Source of the DNA: Brevibacillus_H ginsengisoli
GTDB taxonomy: Bacteria > Bacillota > Bacilli > Brevibacillales > Brevibacillaceae
Direction of reading: 5' to 3'
Assembly: GCF_050113715.1 (NCBI RefSeq)
Contig: NZ_JBNJQR010000003.1
Location: 372,001 to 436,000, forward strand
DNA length: 64,000 nucleotides
Under the pieces are notes generated by a model. That model was not told the origin of the DNA and made no database searches. It saw nothing but the letters and a program-made list of their open reading frames with translations. This document shows positions 26,700 through 34,539 of this stretch, piece by piece (the first letter of the stretch is position 1; every line of letters begins with the position of its first letter). A program made the translations under genes and the position numbers.

Positions 26700-27365
26700 G
26701 TGAAATATAAAAGTGTGTTTGATATTATCGGTCCTGTCATGGTGGGGCCATCCAGCTCTCATACCGCTGGGGCCGCTCGGATTGGTCGGGTGGCGAGAAG
26801 TTTCTTTGGACGCCAACCGAAAAAGGCTGTGATTACGTTTTACGGATCTTTCGCGAAAACCTACAAAGGACATGGGTCTGATGTAGCGACCGTAGCGGGA
26901 ATTCTTGACTTTGATACATTTGATTTGCGTTTGAAGGATTCACTAGCGATTGCGAAGGATCTCAACATAGAGGTAAAGCTGGAAGCCTCCGACGAACCGA
27001 CAGATCATCCCAATACGTCTCGGATTCATCTAACCGACGAGAACGGTTCAGTGGAAGTGGTCGGCGTATCGATTGGTGGAGGGAAGATCGAAATTATTGA
27101 GGCGAATGGCTTCCCGCTGAAGATTTCTGGTGAAGCTCCAACTCTTATGATCCTGCATGAGGATCGTTATGGCATGATCGCAGGGGTTTCCAATATCCTG
27201 ACGAAATACCAGATGAACATTGGTCATATGGAGCTGTCACGCCGTGAACGAGGTCGTGAAGCCTTAATGGTAATTGAGGTGGATTCTATTATTTCGGACA
27301 AGATTGTTGAAGAGATCGCTCAGATGCCGCACATTTTGGACGTGTCCGTTCTCTCACCTAATTAA
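26700..27365 (+). CDS. sdaAB: L-serine ammonia-lyase, iron-sulfur-dependent, beta subunit
   Basis: With SdaAA this oxygen-sensitive enzyme converts L-serine to pyruvate and ammonia. The 221-residue beta subunit has the signature PVMVGPSSSHTAGAARIG and a C-terminal ACT domain (about residues 147-221) that may bind serine. The start is GTG at 26700 after GGGAGGAG. sdaAA follows 30 bases downstream. Confidence 0.95.
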   Translation: MKYKSVFDIIGPVMVGPSSSHTAGAARIGRVARSFFGRQPKKAVITFYGSFAKTYKGHGSDVATVAGILDFDTFDLRLKDSLAIAKDLNIEVKLEASDEPTDHPNTSRIHLTDENGSVEVVGVSIGGGKIEIIEANGFPLKISGEAPTLMILHEDRYGMIAGVSNILTKYQMNIGHMELSRRERGREALMVIEVDSIISDKIVEEIAQMPHILDVSVLSPN

Positions 27366-27395
27366 GCTGAATTTACGTATAAAGGAGCTGTCAGC

Positions 27396-28280
27396 ATGTT
27401 TCGCAACGTTGCCGAGCTAGTGGAGTTAGCAAACTCACAAGGCAAGAAGATTTCCGAAGTGATGATTGAAGCGGAGATGAAAGTTTCCTCTCGCAGTCGC
27501 GAAGACATCATGAACGAGATGTACCGAAACCTCGATGTCATGGAGAAGGCCGTGAAGCGAGGACTGGAAGAAGATATTCGTTCACACAGCGGTTTGACTG
27601 GCGGGGATGCCAAGAAACTGCAAACGTATATGAAAGAAAAACCGTTTCTCTCGGGAACAACCTTATTGAACGCGGTCAGTATGTCCATTGCCGTGAATGA
27701 AGTGAACGCTGCCATGGGGACGATTGTTGCTACCCCGACGGCTGGAGCCTGCGGAATTGTTCCAGGTACACTGTTCGCTATGAAAGATAAATTGAAACCG
27801 ACGCGTGAACAAATGGTCAATTACCTGTTTACGGCTGGAGCAATTGGTTTTTGTATTGCCAATAACGCGTTCATCTCCGGTGCGGCAGGTGGATGCCAAG
27901 CGGAAGTAGGGTCCGCCACATCTATGGCCGCAGCCGCAATTGTTGAGATGGCGGGTGGAACTCCGGAAGAGTCAGCACAGGCCGTAGCGATTGCGCTCAA
28001 AAACATGTTGGGTCTTGTCTGTGACCCGGTGGCGGGGCTGGTTGAAGTGCCGTGCGTGAAACGGAACGCCATGGGGGCTGCCATTGCGACAGTCGCCGCT
28101 GATATGGCGCTTGCTGGAATTAAGAGTGTCATCCCGACGGACGAAGTCATTTTGGCTATGTACCGGATTGGATGCACCATGCCAACCGCGCTCAAAGAAA
28201 CAGCACAAGGAGGGTTAGCGGCCACACAAACGGGGCGTCAAATTGAAGCCAAGGTGTTTGGGGTACCGCTGAATCAATAA
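27396..28280 (+). CDS. sdaAA: L-serine ammonia-lyase, iron-sulfur-dependent, alpha subunit
   Basis: The 294-residue catalytic subunit holds the [4Fe-4S] cluster. Conserved cysteines occur in TAGACGIVPG, GGCQAEVGSA, GLVCDPVAGLVEVPC and RIGCTMPTA. The signature MAAAAIVEMAGGTPEE is also present. An AAGGAG site precedes the ATG at 27396. The order sdaAB-sdaAA-recG is conserved in Bacillales. Confidence 0.95.
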   Translation: MFRNVAELVELANSQGKKISEVMIEAEMKVSSRSREDIMNEMYRNLDVMEKAVKRGLEEDIRSHSGLTGGDAKKLQTYMKEKPFLSGTTLLNAVSMSIAVNEVNAAMGTIVATPTAGACGIVPGTLFAMKDKLKPTREQMVNYLFTAGAIGFCIANNAFISGAAGGCQAEVGSATSMAAAAIVEMAGGTPEESAQAVAIALKNMLGLVCDPVAGLVEVPCVKRNAMGAAIATVAADMALAGIKSVIPTDEVILAMYRIGCTMPTALKETAQGGLAATQTGRQIEAKVFGVPLNQ

Positions 28281-28286
28281 TTTGCC

Positions 28287-30341
28287 ATGAATAATCAATT
28301 ACAATTGCCTATTACGAATCTCCCGGGGATCGGAGAGGAGCGGGCGAAAGATTTAGCTGGTCTTGGGATCCAAACGATCGTCGATTTAATCGAGTACTTT
28401 CCGTCGCGTTATGAAGATTATCGCATTCGCGATTTAACTGAAGTGAAAGATGGAGAGAGGGTTACACTGGCTGGAACAGTATACGGTGAACCCTCTGTTC
28501 GCTTCTATGGCAAGAAAAAGTCACGGATTTCCGTACGCATGGTCATTGATCGTGTAGTCGTCACGGCGGTCTGGTTTAATCAAACCTTTGTAAAAAAGCA
28601 GCTCGGTCCTGGCAAAGAAATTATTGTCACCGGAAAATGGGACAAACATAAGCTGCAAGTAACCGTTAGTGAAATGACTGAGCTAGGCTCCTCACGCTCG
28701 CAATCAAGACCAGATTTAGTTCCAGTTTATCCGTTGGGCGGGGACGTCACCTTGCCGCTTTTACGCAAATCGATTGAACGGGCGTTAACTAAATATGGCT
28801 CGATGATTCCAGAGATTCTGCCAGCGGAGTTGATCGAGCGGTATCGATTGATGCCTCGCGCCGAAGCCATTCGCACGATTCATTTTCCTGTGGATGCGGA
28901 CGAGGGCAAGCTCGCAAGGCGTCGCATTATGTTTGAAGAGCTGTTCTTCTTTCAGTTGAAGATTCAGGCGCTTCGCCAATTAAACCGTTCACAGACAAAA
29001 GGAGTCTCTCTCGCCATCCCAATGGAGGAGATTCGCCAGTTCGTCCGCTCGTTGCCCTTTCCTCTTACCAACGCCCAGAAGCGTGTGGTAAAAGAGATCT
29101 TGGATGACATGCAAGCCGATTACTCCATGAATCGTTTGTTGCAGGGGGACGTTGGTTCAGGGAAGACGGTTGTCGCCGCCATCGCCTTATATGCGGCCGT
29201 CAAAGCTGGGTATCAGGGAGCCTTGATGGTTCCTACAGAAATTCTTGCGGAACAACATTTGCATTCATTGAAGTCGCTATTGGAGCCGATGGGCTTGCAG
29301 ATTGCGCTTTTATCCGGGTCGCTTACCGCTAAAAAACGACGCGAGATTCTAGCTTCTCTGCAAATGGGCTTGATCGATGTGGTGGTGGGGACCCACGCCT
29401 TGATTCAAGAAGACGTCTTCTTCCATCGTCTGGGTCTGGTGATTACAGACGAGCAGCACCGTTTTGGAGTGGAACAGCGTCGTATTCTGCGCAACAAAGG
29501 ATTAACTCCTGACGTTCTTTTCATGACAGCGACTCCGATCCCGCGTACCTTGGCGATTACGGCGTTCGGCGATATGGACGTCTCCACGATTGACGAGATG
29601 CCCGCCGGCCGCAAGCCAATTGAGACCAAGTGGGTGAAGCATGAGCAGTTCCACCGCGTGCTGGAAGAATTGCGCCGGGAGCTGATCAATGGAAGACAAG
29701 CCTACGTGATCTGCCCGCTTATCGAGGAATCCGACAAGCTGGATGTACAGAACGCCATTGACGTCCACTTTCAACTCTCTACCTACTTCCATGAATACAA
29801 GGTGGGCTTGATGCATGGACGTCTGCCTGCCAAGGAAAAAGATGAAGTGATGCAATCTTTCGCCGCCAATGAATCGCAAATTCTTGTCTCCACCACAGTG
29901 GTTGAGGTCGGTGTGAATGTTCCCAACGCTACCTTCATGGTCGTCAATGATGCGGAACGGTTCGGATTAGCTCAGCTGCACCAGCTGCGCGGTCGGGTAG
30001 GACGAGGTGCCGATCAGTCTTATTGTGTGTTGATTGCTGATCCCAAGTCTGAAGTAGGCAAGGAACGGATGCGTGTCATGTGCGAGACCAACGACGGATT
30101 CGAGCTGTCCCAACGCGACCTGGAATTGCGTGGGCCGGGTGATTTCTTCGGCACCAAGCAGAGCGGTTTGCCCGAGTTCAAGGTAGCCGATTTGCTCAGT
30201 GACTATAAAGCTCTTGAAGTTGCCCGTCAGGAAACGGCTCGCCTGGTCGCTGACGCTAACTTCTGGCAGGATGAGCGCTATACGAGCCTACGGGAGTATT
30301 TGCGCGAACAAGGTGTGCTTGAGGGTACGGTGTTTGATTAG
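28287..30341 (+). CDS. recG: ATP-dependent DNA helicase RecG
   Basis: RecG regresses stalled forks and migrates Holliday junctions. The 684-residue protein has the N-terminal wedge/OB domain (LPGIGEERAKDLAGLGI opening), Walker A GDVGSGKT, TDEQHRFGVEQR, TATPIPRTLA and the C-terminal QLRGRVGRG motif. The ATG is six bases after sdaAA without a clear ribosome site, so translational coupling is likely. A terminator and repeat copy 4 follow. In Bacillus subtilis fapR follows recG. Here a block of about 24 kb plus the rsmD-rpmF run intervenes. Confidence 0.96.
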   Translation: MNNQLQLPITNLPGIGEERAKDLAGLGIQTIVDLIEYFPSRYEDYRIRDLTEVKDGERVTLAGTVYGEPSVRFYGKKKSRISVRMVIDRVVVTAVWFNQTFVKKQLGPGKEIIVTGKWDKHKLQVTVSEMTELGSSRSQSRPDLVPVYPLGGDVTLPLLRKSIERALTKYGSMIPEILPAELIERYRLMPRAEAIRTIHFPVDADEGKLARRRIMFEELFFFQLKIQALRQLNRSQTKGVSLAIPMEEIRQFVRSLPFPLTNAQKRVVKEILDDMQADYSMNRLLQGDVGSGKTVVAAIALYAAVKAGYQGALMVPTEILAEQHLHSLKSLLEPMGLQIALLSGSLTAKKRREILASLQMGLIDVVVGTHALIQEDVFFHRLGLVITDEQHRFGVEQRRILRNKGLTPDVLFMTATPIPRTLAITAFGDMDVSTIDEMPAGRKPIETKWVKHEQFHRVLEELRRELINGRQAYVICPLIEESDKLDVQNAIDVHFQLSTYFHEYKVGLMHGRLPAKEKDEVMQSFAANESQILVSTTVVEVGVNVPNATFMVVNDAERFGLAQLHQLRGRVGRGADQSYCVLIADPKSEVGKERMRVMCETNDGFELSQRDLELRGPGDFFGTKQSGLPEFKVADLLSDYKALEVARQETARLVADANFWQDERYTSLREYLREQGVLEGTVFD

Positions 30342-30350
30342 GATAAAATG

Positions 30351-30391
30351 AAAAAAGCGAAACTTGAAGATAATTCAAGGTTCGCTTTTTT
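30351..30391 (+). terminator. Intrinsic terminator after recG
   Basis: GCGAAACTTGAA (30357-30368) pairs with TTCAAGGTTCGC (30374-30385) with one mismatch, flanked by an A-run and a T-run. Confidence 0.85.
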
Positions 30392-30399
30392 GTTCTTGG

Positions 30400-30476
30400 A
30401 AAGTGAACTTGCTTTACACAGGTAAAGTGAGTTCACTTTCTTTCGATTTGCGTAAGCCCGTGTTCAACATTTCGTC
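30400..30476 (+). repeat. Dispersed structured element, copy 4 (5' end only)
   Basis: The hairpin at 30400-30439 (AAAGTGAACTTGCTTTAC and its partner, apex CTTTAC ACAG GTAAAG) is followed by GCGTAAGCCCG and TTTCGTC. The core and 3' arm are absent. The stem uses a different sequence (AAGTGAAC) from the other copies but keeps pairing. Confidence 0.75.
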
Positions 30477-30584
30477 AAACTTGTCCGATGATTTGTGATC
30501 TTTTGTACAGAGAAGCAAGTCTTCTGGAAGATTTAGTGGTACACTGAGAATCGACTAGGAACAGAATGGGAAAGGAAGAAAGAC

Positions 30585-31109
30585 ATGACAAATTTGTTGA
30601 AAAGGTTAACGTACAAGGAAGATGGCCTTTCAGCCTTCCAGATTATTTCATTCATTGCCATTATTGGTGTAATTCTTACCCTTGTGGTTCCAGCTGCTAC
30701 ATGGTTATCCAAGGACTACAGCCCGGAAAAACAACGAGCCAACGCCATTCAGATATCGGAGGCCGCCAAAACCTATGTGCTGACACATGGCTATAAATCT
30801 GATGCGCATGAGGTAGTCACTGTTCACTATTTCGATTCGGCTTCTAAAACGGTAAAAGATACGCCTTTAGAAGCTAATACCTATATGCTGATCTCCTTGA
30901 AAGACCTTCGCTCAAGTGGTAGCTTCGCAGCCGTAAAAGACCCGAAAACTGGCGAGGAATACGATCAGGAGAAGACGCTGATCTATGTGCAAGAGGGCGC
31001 CAAGCACGATATTTCTCTCTGGATCACTCTTGCTTCTGGCTCTACTCTTTACTTTGATAAAATGCGCTATGAAGATGTGCTGGACGGAGATGCGAAAGTC
31101 AGTCAATAA
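30585..31109 (+). CDS. Degenerate type IV pilin-like protein
   Basis: This 174-residue protein starts with a short basic leader and a class III signal-like stretch: Lys-Glu-Asp-Gly followed by LSAFQIISFIAIIGVILTLV (a single hydrophobic helix, about residues 15-36). A soluble domain follows that includes an early helix (EKQRANAIQISEAAKTYV), as in minor pilins or GspH-like proteins. Position 5 after the presumed cleavage Gly is Gln rather than the usual Glu. No prepilin peptidase or assembly ATPase is in the window, so it is either an orphan pseudopilin or a membrane protein of similar shape. GGAAAGGAAG is its ribosome site. Confidence 0.6.
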   Translation: MTNLLKRLTYKEDGLSAFQIISFIAIIGVILTLVVPAATWLSKDYSPEKQRANAIQISEAAKTYVLTHGYKSDAHEVVTVHYFDSASKTVKDTPLEANTYMLISLKDLRSSGSFAAVKDPKTGEEYDQEKTLIYVQEGAKHDISLWITLASGSTLYFDKMRYEDVLDGDAKVSQ

Positions 31110-31130
31110 AACGGTTATGACCGTTTTATT
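31108..31130 (+). terminator. Hairpin at the stop of the pilin-like gene
   Basis: AAAACGGT (31108-31115) pairs with ACCGTTTT (31120-31127). It starts within the TAA stop codon. A second small hairpin, GACCGC/GCGGTC, follows. Confidence 0.6.
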
Positions 31131-31186
31131 GACCGCCATGCGGTCACATTGATTTTTATGAAAAACGTCGAGACTTTTTTCACAGA

Positions 31187-31240
31187 AAAAACGGTTTGGA
31201 GCGGCATGAGAATGATCGTGCAAGCTCCGAACCGTTTTTT
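31187..31240. terminator. Strong terminator after the pilin-like gene
   Basis: AAAACGGTT plus GGAGC on the left pairs with GCTCC plus AACCGTTTT on the right, flanked by an A-run and a T-run, so it may work in both directions. Repeat copy 3 starts 15 bases later. Confidence 0.8.
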
Positions 31241-31254
31241 ATATTAATATCGGA

Positions 31255-31506
31255 AAGTATAATTGCTTTACACTGGTAAAGTAATTATACTTATCCATTT
31301 GCGCAAGCCCGTTGAGAAAAGATTTCGTCCGCTTGCAGCCTCCTTGGAAGTGAAGCCCAGAGAACGAACGGAGAAAGGGATCCGAACCGCCACCCAACCC
31401 CGAAGGGGCGCGAAGCGTTTGGCGGTCCCCCTTTCGGAGGTAGTGAGCGGACTATTTATCATCTATGCGAACTTCCACAGAGCGAAAAGGGACGAAGTCT
31501 TTTCTC
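31255..31506 (+). repeat. Dispersed structured element, copy 3 (full length, diverged)
   Basis: The hairpin at 31255-31292 (AAGTATAATTGCTTTAC and partner) is followed by GCGCAAGCCCG. The arm GAGAAAAGATTTCGTCC (31314-31330) pairs with GGACGAAGTCTTTTCTC (31490-31506) with one G-U. The core keeps the layout but with new sequence: TGGAAGT (31345-31351) pairs with ACTTCCA (31471-31477), GAAAGGG (31373-31379) with CCCTTTC (31429-31435), and ACCGCCA (31386-31392) with TGGCGGT (31420-31426). CCCC-GAA-GGGG forms a hairpin at 31398-31408. Its last two bases overlap the stop codon of the convergent lipoprotein gene. Confidence 0.85.
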
Positions 31507-33076
31507 ATTCCCCCCCCGGTTTCCCTTCCACGTAAATCCACTTGCCATCCGGGCTACTCCCGATCACTCTGTTCGTCGCTGTGGAGATCCGCTTGATTTT
31601 CGCTGTATCCGCATCAAAGAGGTACAGCCCTTCTTGAGGGAACGCTTTGGTGGTTGAATATGATTGGACACTACTTACCAACTGATGGGTATTGCCAAGC
31701 CATATCTCATAAGGGTTATCACCCGAAATTAACCGGCTTCCCTGATACAAGCCTCCATTGGCGTATAGTTGATACTTTCCATCGTCAGATGCGGTATAGC
31801 CTGACCAGACATCAGAGGGAATCGGCGGCTTCCATTGGCTAATCTGCCGAGTTTGCCAATCGTACTGATAGCGAATCTCCTCGTTCTTGTTAGGTACTAG
31901 CATCCTGGTTGTGACCGTTTGGCCATTGTCATAGAAGGAAACTCCTATTTCTGCTGTCGTTACCTCGCTGAATGCCACCTCGCCTTTTAGCGCTGCAGGA
32001 TATCGTTTCTGCTTTCCTGTTGCCAATTCGTACACGATTAGATCGTAATCCTTGGTCTGTTCCTTGGTTCCGACCGCCAGGAAGAGATGCGTACGGTTCT
32101 TGCTGAAGTTGCCTCCATGAACGAATCCGTTTATTTTAATCGGTACAGCTGTCGGGCTAGCTGGCACGGTAACACTGGAGTCAGGTTTGGCGTAAAAAAA
32201 TCCCCGTGTATCCGCGATAAATTCACCATCTCCCCAGTAACGCGTCATTAACTCCATCGGATAGTAAATGGTCTGTCGGTTTTGAAGATCATATAAGGCG
32301 TACAAATATGGATAATTGGCGTCACATTCGCAGTATTGGGTATAGCGCTTCAGCATGAAATAACGGGGATCAAGATTAACCGCTGCTGTGTCGATAAAGT
32401 ACGGCTGCGTCAATGCGCCTACGTGCTTCTCTTGCTGACCATCTGAGGAGATCATCCATAGGTCTTCTGGTTGTTCGATAAGCGCCGTAAATTGAGGTGT
32501 TTCCGCTAATGGTTTGTTGTTCTTCGTTAGGGCGCCTTGGGGGGTAATCAGGTATTGCGACATTCCGTAGTCTGAGGTGCGAGGAATGCTTTTTGCAGGT
32601 ACTTCTACCTTGAGATGAAGCTGTCTGTCACTCGTCCATTGATAGGTAAAGCTAGGATGGACGACAGGTGCGTTCGTTTGGTCTTTTTTTGCTGTGTTAG
32701 TCTCAATGCTTCTCTCCACTGACGCACGGTCCATTGGTTCACGGAAGAACAAGGTGTAGGTTTGGGGATAAGGGCCCACAGTCGTGTTGATGGGTGAGTG
32801 GAGTCTAGGTTCTTCATCCAGCTGGATGACGACAGCCTCGGTCATTTTGTCGTACGCATAGGGGACTTCCGTGACTGCCTTCGTGGTTTTTTCGGAAGGT
32901 GCTTTTGCCAGGCAGACCTCCGTTTGCGTTTGTGTTTGAATCTGTTTATTGACAGGAGCAATCTGCGCAGGTGTTTCTGGCGATTTAACCACCGATTGTT
33001 CCAGGATCGTACTGCATCCGGTTAACCCAATCAACAGAATCGGAATGGCGATTGGCTTCCAAAGAGGTATGGCCAT
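31505..33076 (-). CDS. Predicted lipoprotein, beta-propeller-like, unknown function
   Basis: I do not recognise a named family. The 523-residue precursor has a signal peptide and lipobox Leu-Thr-Gly-Cys (Cys21), a Pro/Gln/Thr-rich linker to about residue 70, an Ig-like segment (YTLFFREPMDRASVERSIE, as in SbsA-type bacterial Ig folds) and a long C-terminal region. That region has repeated Gly-Lys-x-Tyr/Trp-Tyr and Ser-Asp-Asp-Gly-Lys motifs, as in WD40/TolB-like propellers. The ATG at 33076 is preferred over the in-frame TTG at 33085 because GGGAG is ten bases before it. A run of eight C at 31510-31517 lies three codons from the end. The stop abuts repeat copy 3. Confidence 0.75.
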   Translation of the reverse strand: MAIPLWKPIAIPILLIGLTGCSTILEQSVVKSPETPAQIAPVNKQIQTQTQTEVCLAKAPSEKTTKAVTEVPYAYDKMTEAVVIQLDEEPRLHSPINTTVGPYPQTYTLFFREPMDRASVERSIETNTAKKDQTNAPVVHPSFTYQWTSDRQLHLKVEVPAKSIPRTSDYGMSQYLITPQGALTKNNKPLAETPQFTALIEQPEDLWMISSDGQQEKHVGALTQPYFIDTAAVNLDPRYFMLKRYTQYCECDANYPYLYALYDLQNRQTIYYPMELMTRYWGDGEFIADTRGFFYAKPDSSVTVPASPTAVPIKINGFVHGGNFSKNRTHLFLAVGTKEQTKDYDLIVYELATGKQKRYPAALKGEVAFSEVTTAEIGVSFYDNGQTVTTRMLVPNKNEEIRYQYDWQTRQISQWKPPIPSDVWSGYTASDDGKYQLYANGGLYQGSRLISGDNPYEIWLGNTHQLVSSVQSYSTTKAFPQEGLYLFDADTAKIKRISTATNRVIGSSPDGKWIYVEGKPGGE

Positions 33077-33181
33077 ATTACTCAAGCTCCCTTACGTAAT
33101 CAACTACTCCTTATACGATGTGGGGTTCTTGTTCGTTTCGACTTTTGTATAAAAATTCCATTCATTGTGGGGTATAAATAA

Positions 33182-33215
33182 GAACACTTGTTTGGTATAA
33201 TAAGAACAGATGTTC
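33182..33215 (+). promoter_or_regulatory. Two LexA (DinR) boxes before the Y-family polymerase
   Basis: GAACAGATGTTC at 33204-33215 is a perfect palindrome matching the Gram-positive SOS box GAAC-N4-GTTC. GAACACTTGTTT at 33182-33193 is a one-mismatch second box. TATAAT at 33196-33201 lies between them and is the likely -10, though no good -35 is evident. SOS control of the downstream gene is therefore likely. Confidence 0.75.
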
Positions 33216-33294
33216 CTGCTTAACGAATGATGTTCTTGTTTTGTAAAAAATACACGTTGTCTAAGTGGACATTGACGAAAGAGGGGTGGCTGAA

Positions 33295-34539
33295 TTGCAA
33301 CGTGATCAGGGCAAGCGGGTGATCTTTCTTGTCGATATGCAAAGCTTTTACGCCAGTGTAGAGAAGGCGGCCAATCCGTTCATTCGCGACAAACCGATCG
33401 TGGTAGCGGGGGATCCCGAGCGACGCAGCGGAGTGGTATTGGCGGCATGTCCGCTGGCCAAAGCCTATGGGGTAACCACAGCGGAAGCGCTCTGGCAGGC
33501 GCAGCAAAAATGCAGACAGCTCGTCGTGGTCAAGCCGCGCATGGAGATGTACATTCGTGTTTCGCTGCAAATCACGCAGATTTTTGAAGCATTCACTGAT
33601 TTGGTGGAGCCCTATTCCATAGATGAACAATTCCTCGATGTAACAGGGAGCACCTCGTTGTTCGGGGAACCTTGGCAGATTGCCGAGCAGATTCGGGAGA
33701 GAGTCTGGCTGGAGACAGGCGTTGTATGCCGTGTCGGGATTGGCGAGAACAAGGTGTTAGCCAAAATGGCTTGTGATAACTTCGCCAAGAAACAGGAAGC
33801 GGGTATCTTTTGGCTTCGTAAAGAAGAGTTGGCCGATACATTATGGAAGCTTCCAATTGAGAAGCTGCTTGGCGTAGGCTCGCGGATGAAGCGCCATTTT
33901 CACCGGATGGGGATTTACCGAATTGAACAGATGGCGACCCTTTCGTTGCCGGTGTTAACCAAGCGTTGGGGACTGAATGGGGAAGTCTTGTGGCTTACCG
34001 CGAACGGAATCGACAATTCGCCTGTATCACCCAAGACCCATGACCAGCAAAAGGGAATCGGTCATCATATGACGCTGCCACGGGATTACCATACGGCAAA
34101 AGATTGCAAAGTCGTCCTGCTCGAGTTATGTGAAGAAGTATGTCGGCGGGCTCGAAGCAAGCATCTGATGGGGCATGTCGCCTCGGTTGGATGCAGGGGA
34201 GCTGATTTTGATACCCCCACAGGTTTTTGGCGGCAGATGAAGCTTGCGGAACCCACCAACGATGCCATGACCTTATACGAAGCGGTTTGCCGATTGTTCG
34301 AGCGTCACTGGGAGGGTAGTCCTGTTCGCAGTGTGGGGGTGCATCTTGGGCAGCTGGAGCCAGATGATGCCGTCCAGCTTAGTTTGTTTGACAACAAAGT
34401 CAAACAGCGGTCATTGGCCTATGTCATGGACGGTATTCGTGTCAAATACGGAAACGATGCGATTGTGCGCGCAGTATCCTTACTGGATTCCGGTCAGGCC
34501 AAGCAACGGGCCAAGAAGATTGGGGGTCACTATAAATAA
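33295..34539 (+). CDS. Y-family DNA polymerase (UvrX/YqjW-like)
   Basis: This is a translesion DNA polymerase, 414 residues from the TTG at 33295. Catalytic carboxylates lie in FLVDMQSFYASVEKA and in SIDEQFLDVT. The helix-hairpin-helix LLGVGSRMKRHF and a little-finger domain follow. QLSLFD near the C-terminus is a beta-clamp-binding motif. I prefer TTG 33295 because GAGGGGTGG sits just before it. GTG 33265 in the same frame lacks a site. The LexA boxes, the overlapping small gene downstream and the nearby YolD gene resemble the yqjW/uvrX SOS modules of Bacillus. Confidence 0.88.
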   Translation: MQRDQGKRVIFLVDMQSFYASVEKAANPFIRDKPIVVAGDPERRSGVVLAACPLAKAYGVTTAEALWQAQQKCRQLVVVKPRMEMYIRVSLQITQIFEAFTDLVEPYSIDEQFLDVTGSTSLFGEPWQIAEQIRERVWLETGVVCRVGIGENKVLAKMACDNFAKKQEAGIFWLRKEELADTLWKLPIEKLLGVGSRMKRHFHRMGIYRIEQMATLSLPVLTKRWGLNGEVLWLTANGIDNSPVSPKTHDQQKGIGHHMTLPRDYHTAKDCKVVLLELCEEVCRRARSKHLMGHVASVGCRGADFDTPTGFWRQMKLAEPTNDAMTLYEAVCRLFERHWEGSPVRSVGVHLGQLEPDDAVQLSLFDNKVKQRSLAYVMDGIRVKYGNDAIVRAVSLLDSGQAKQRAKKIGGHYK

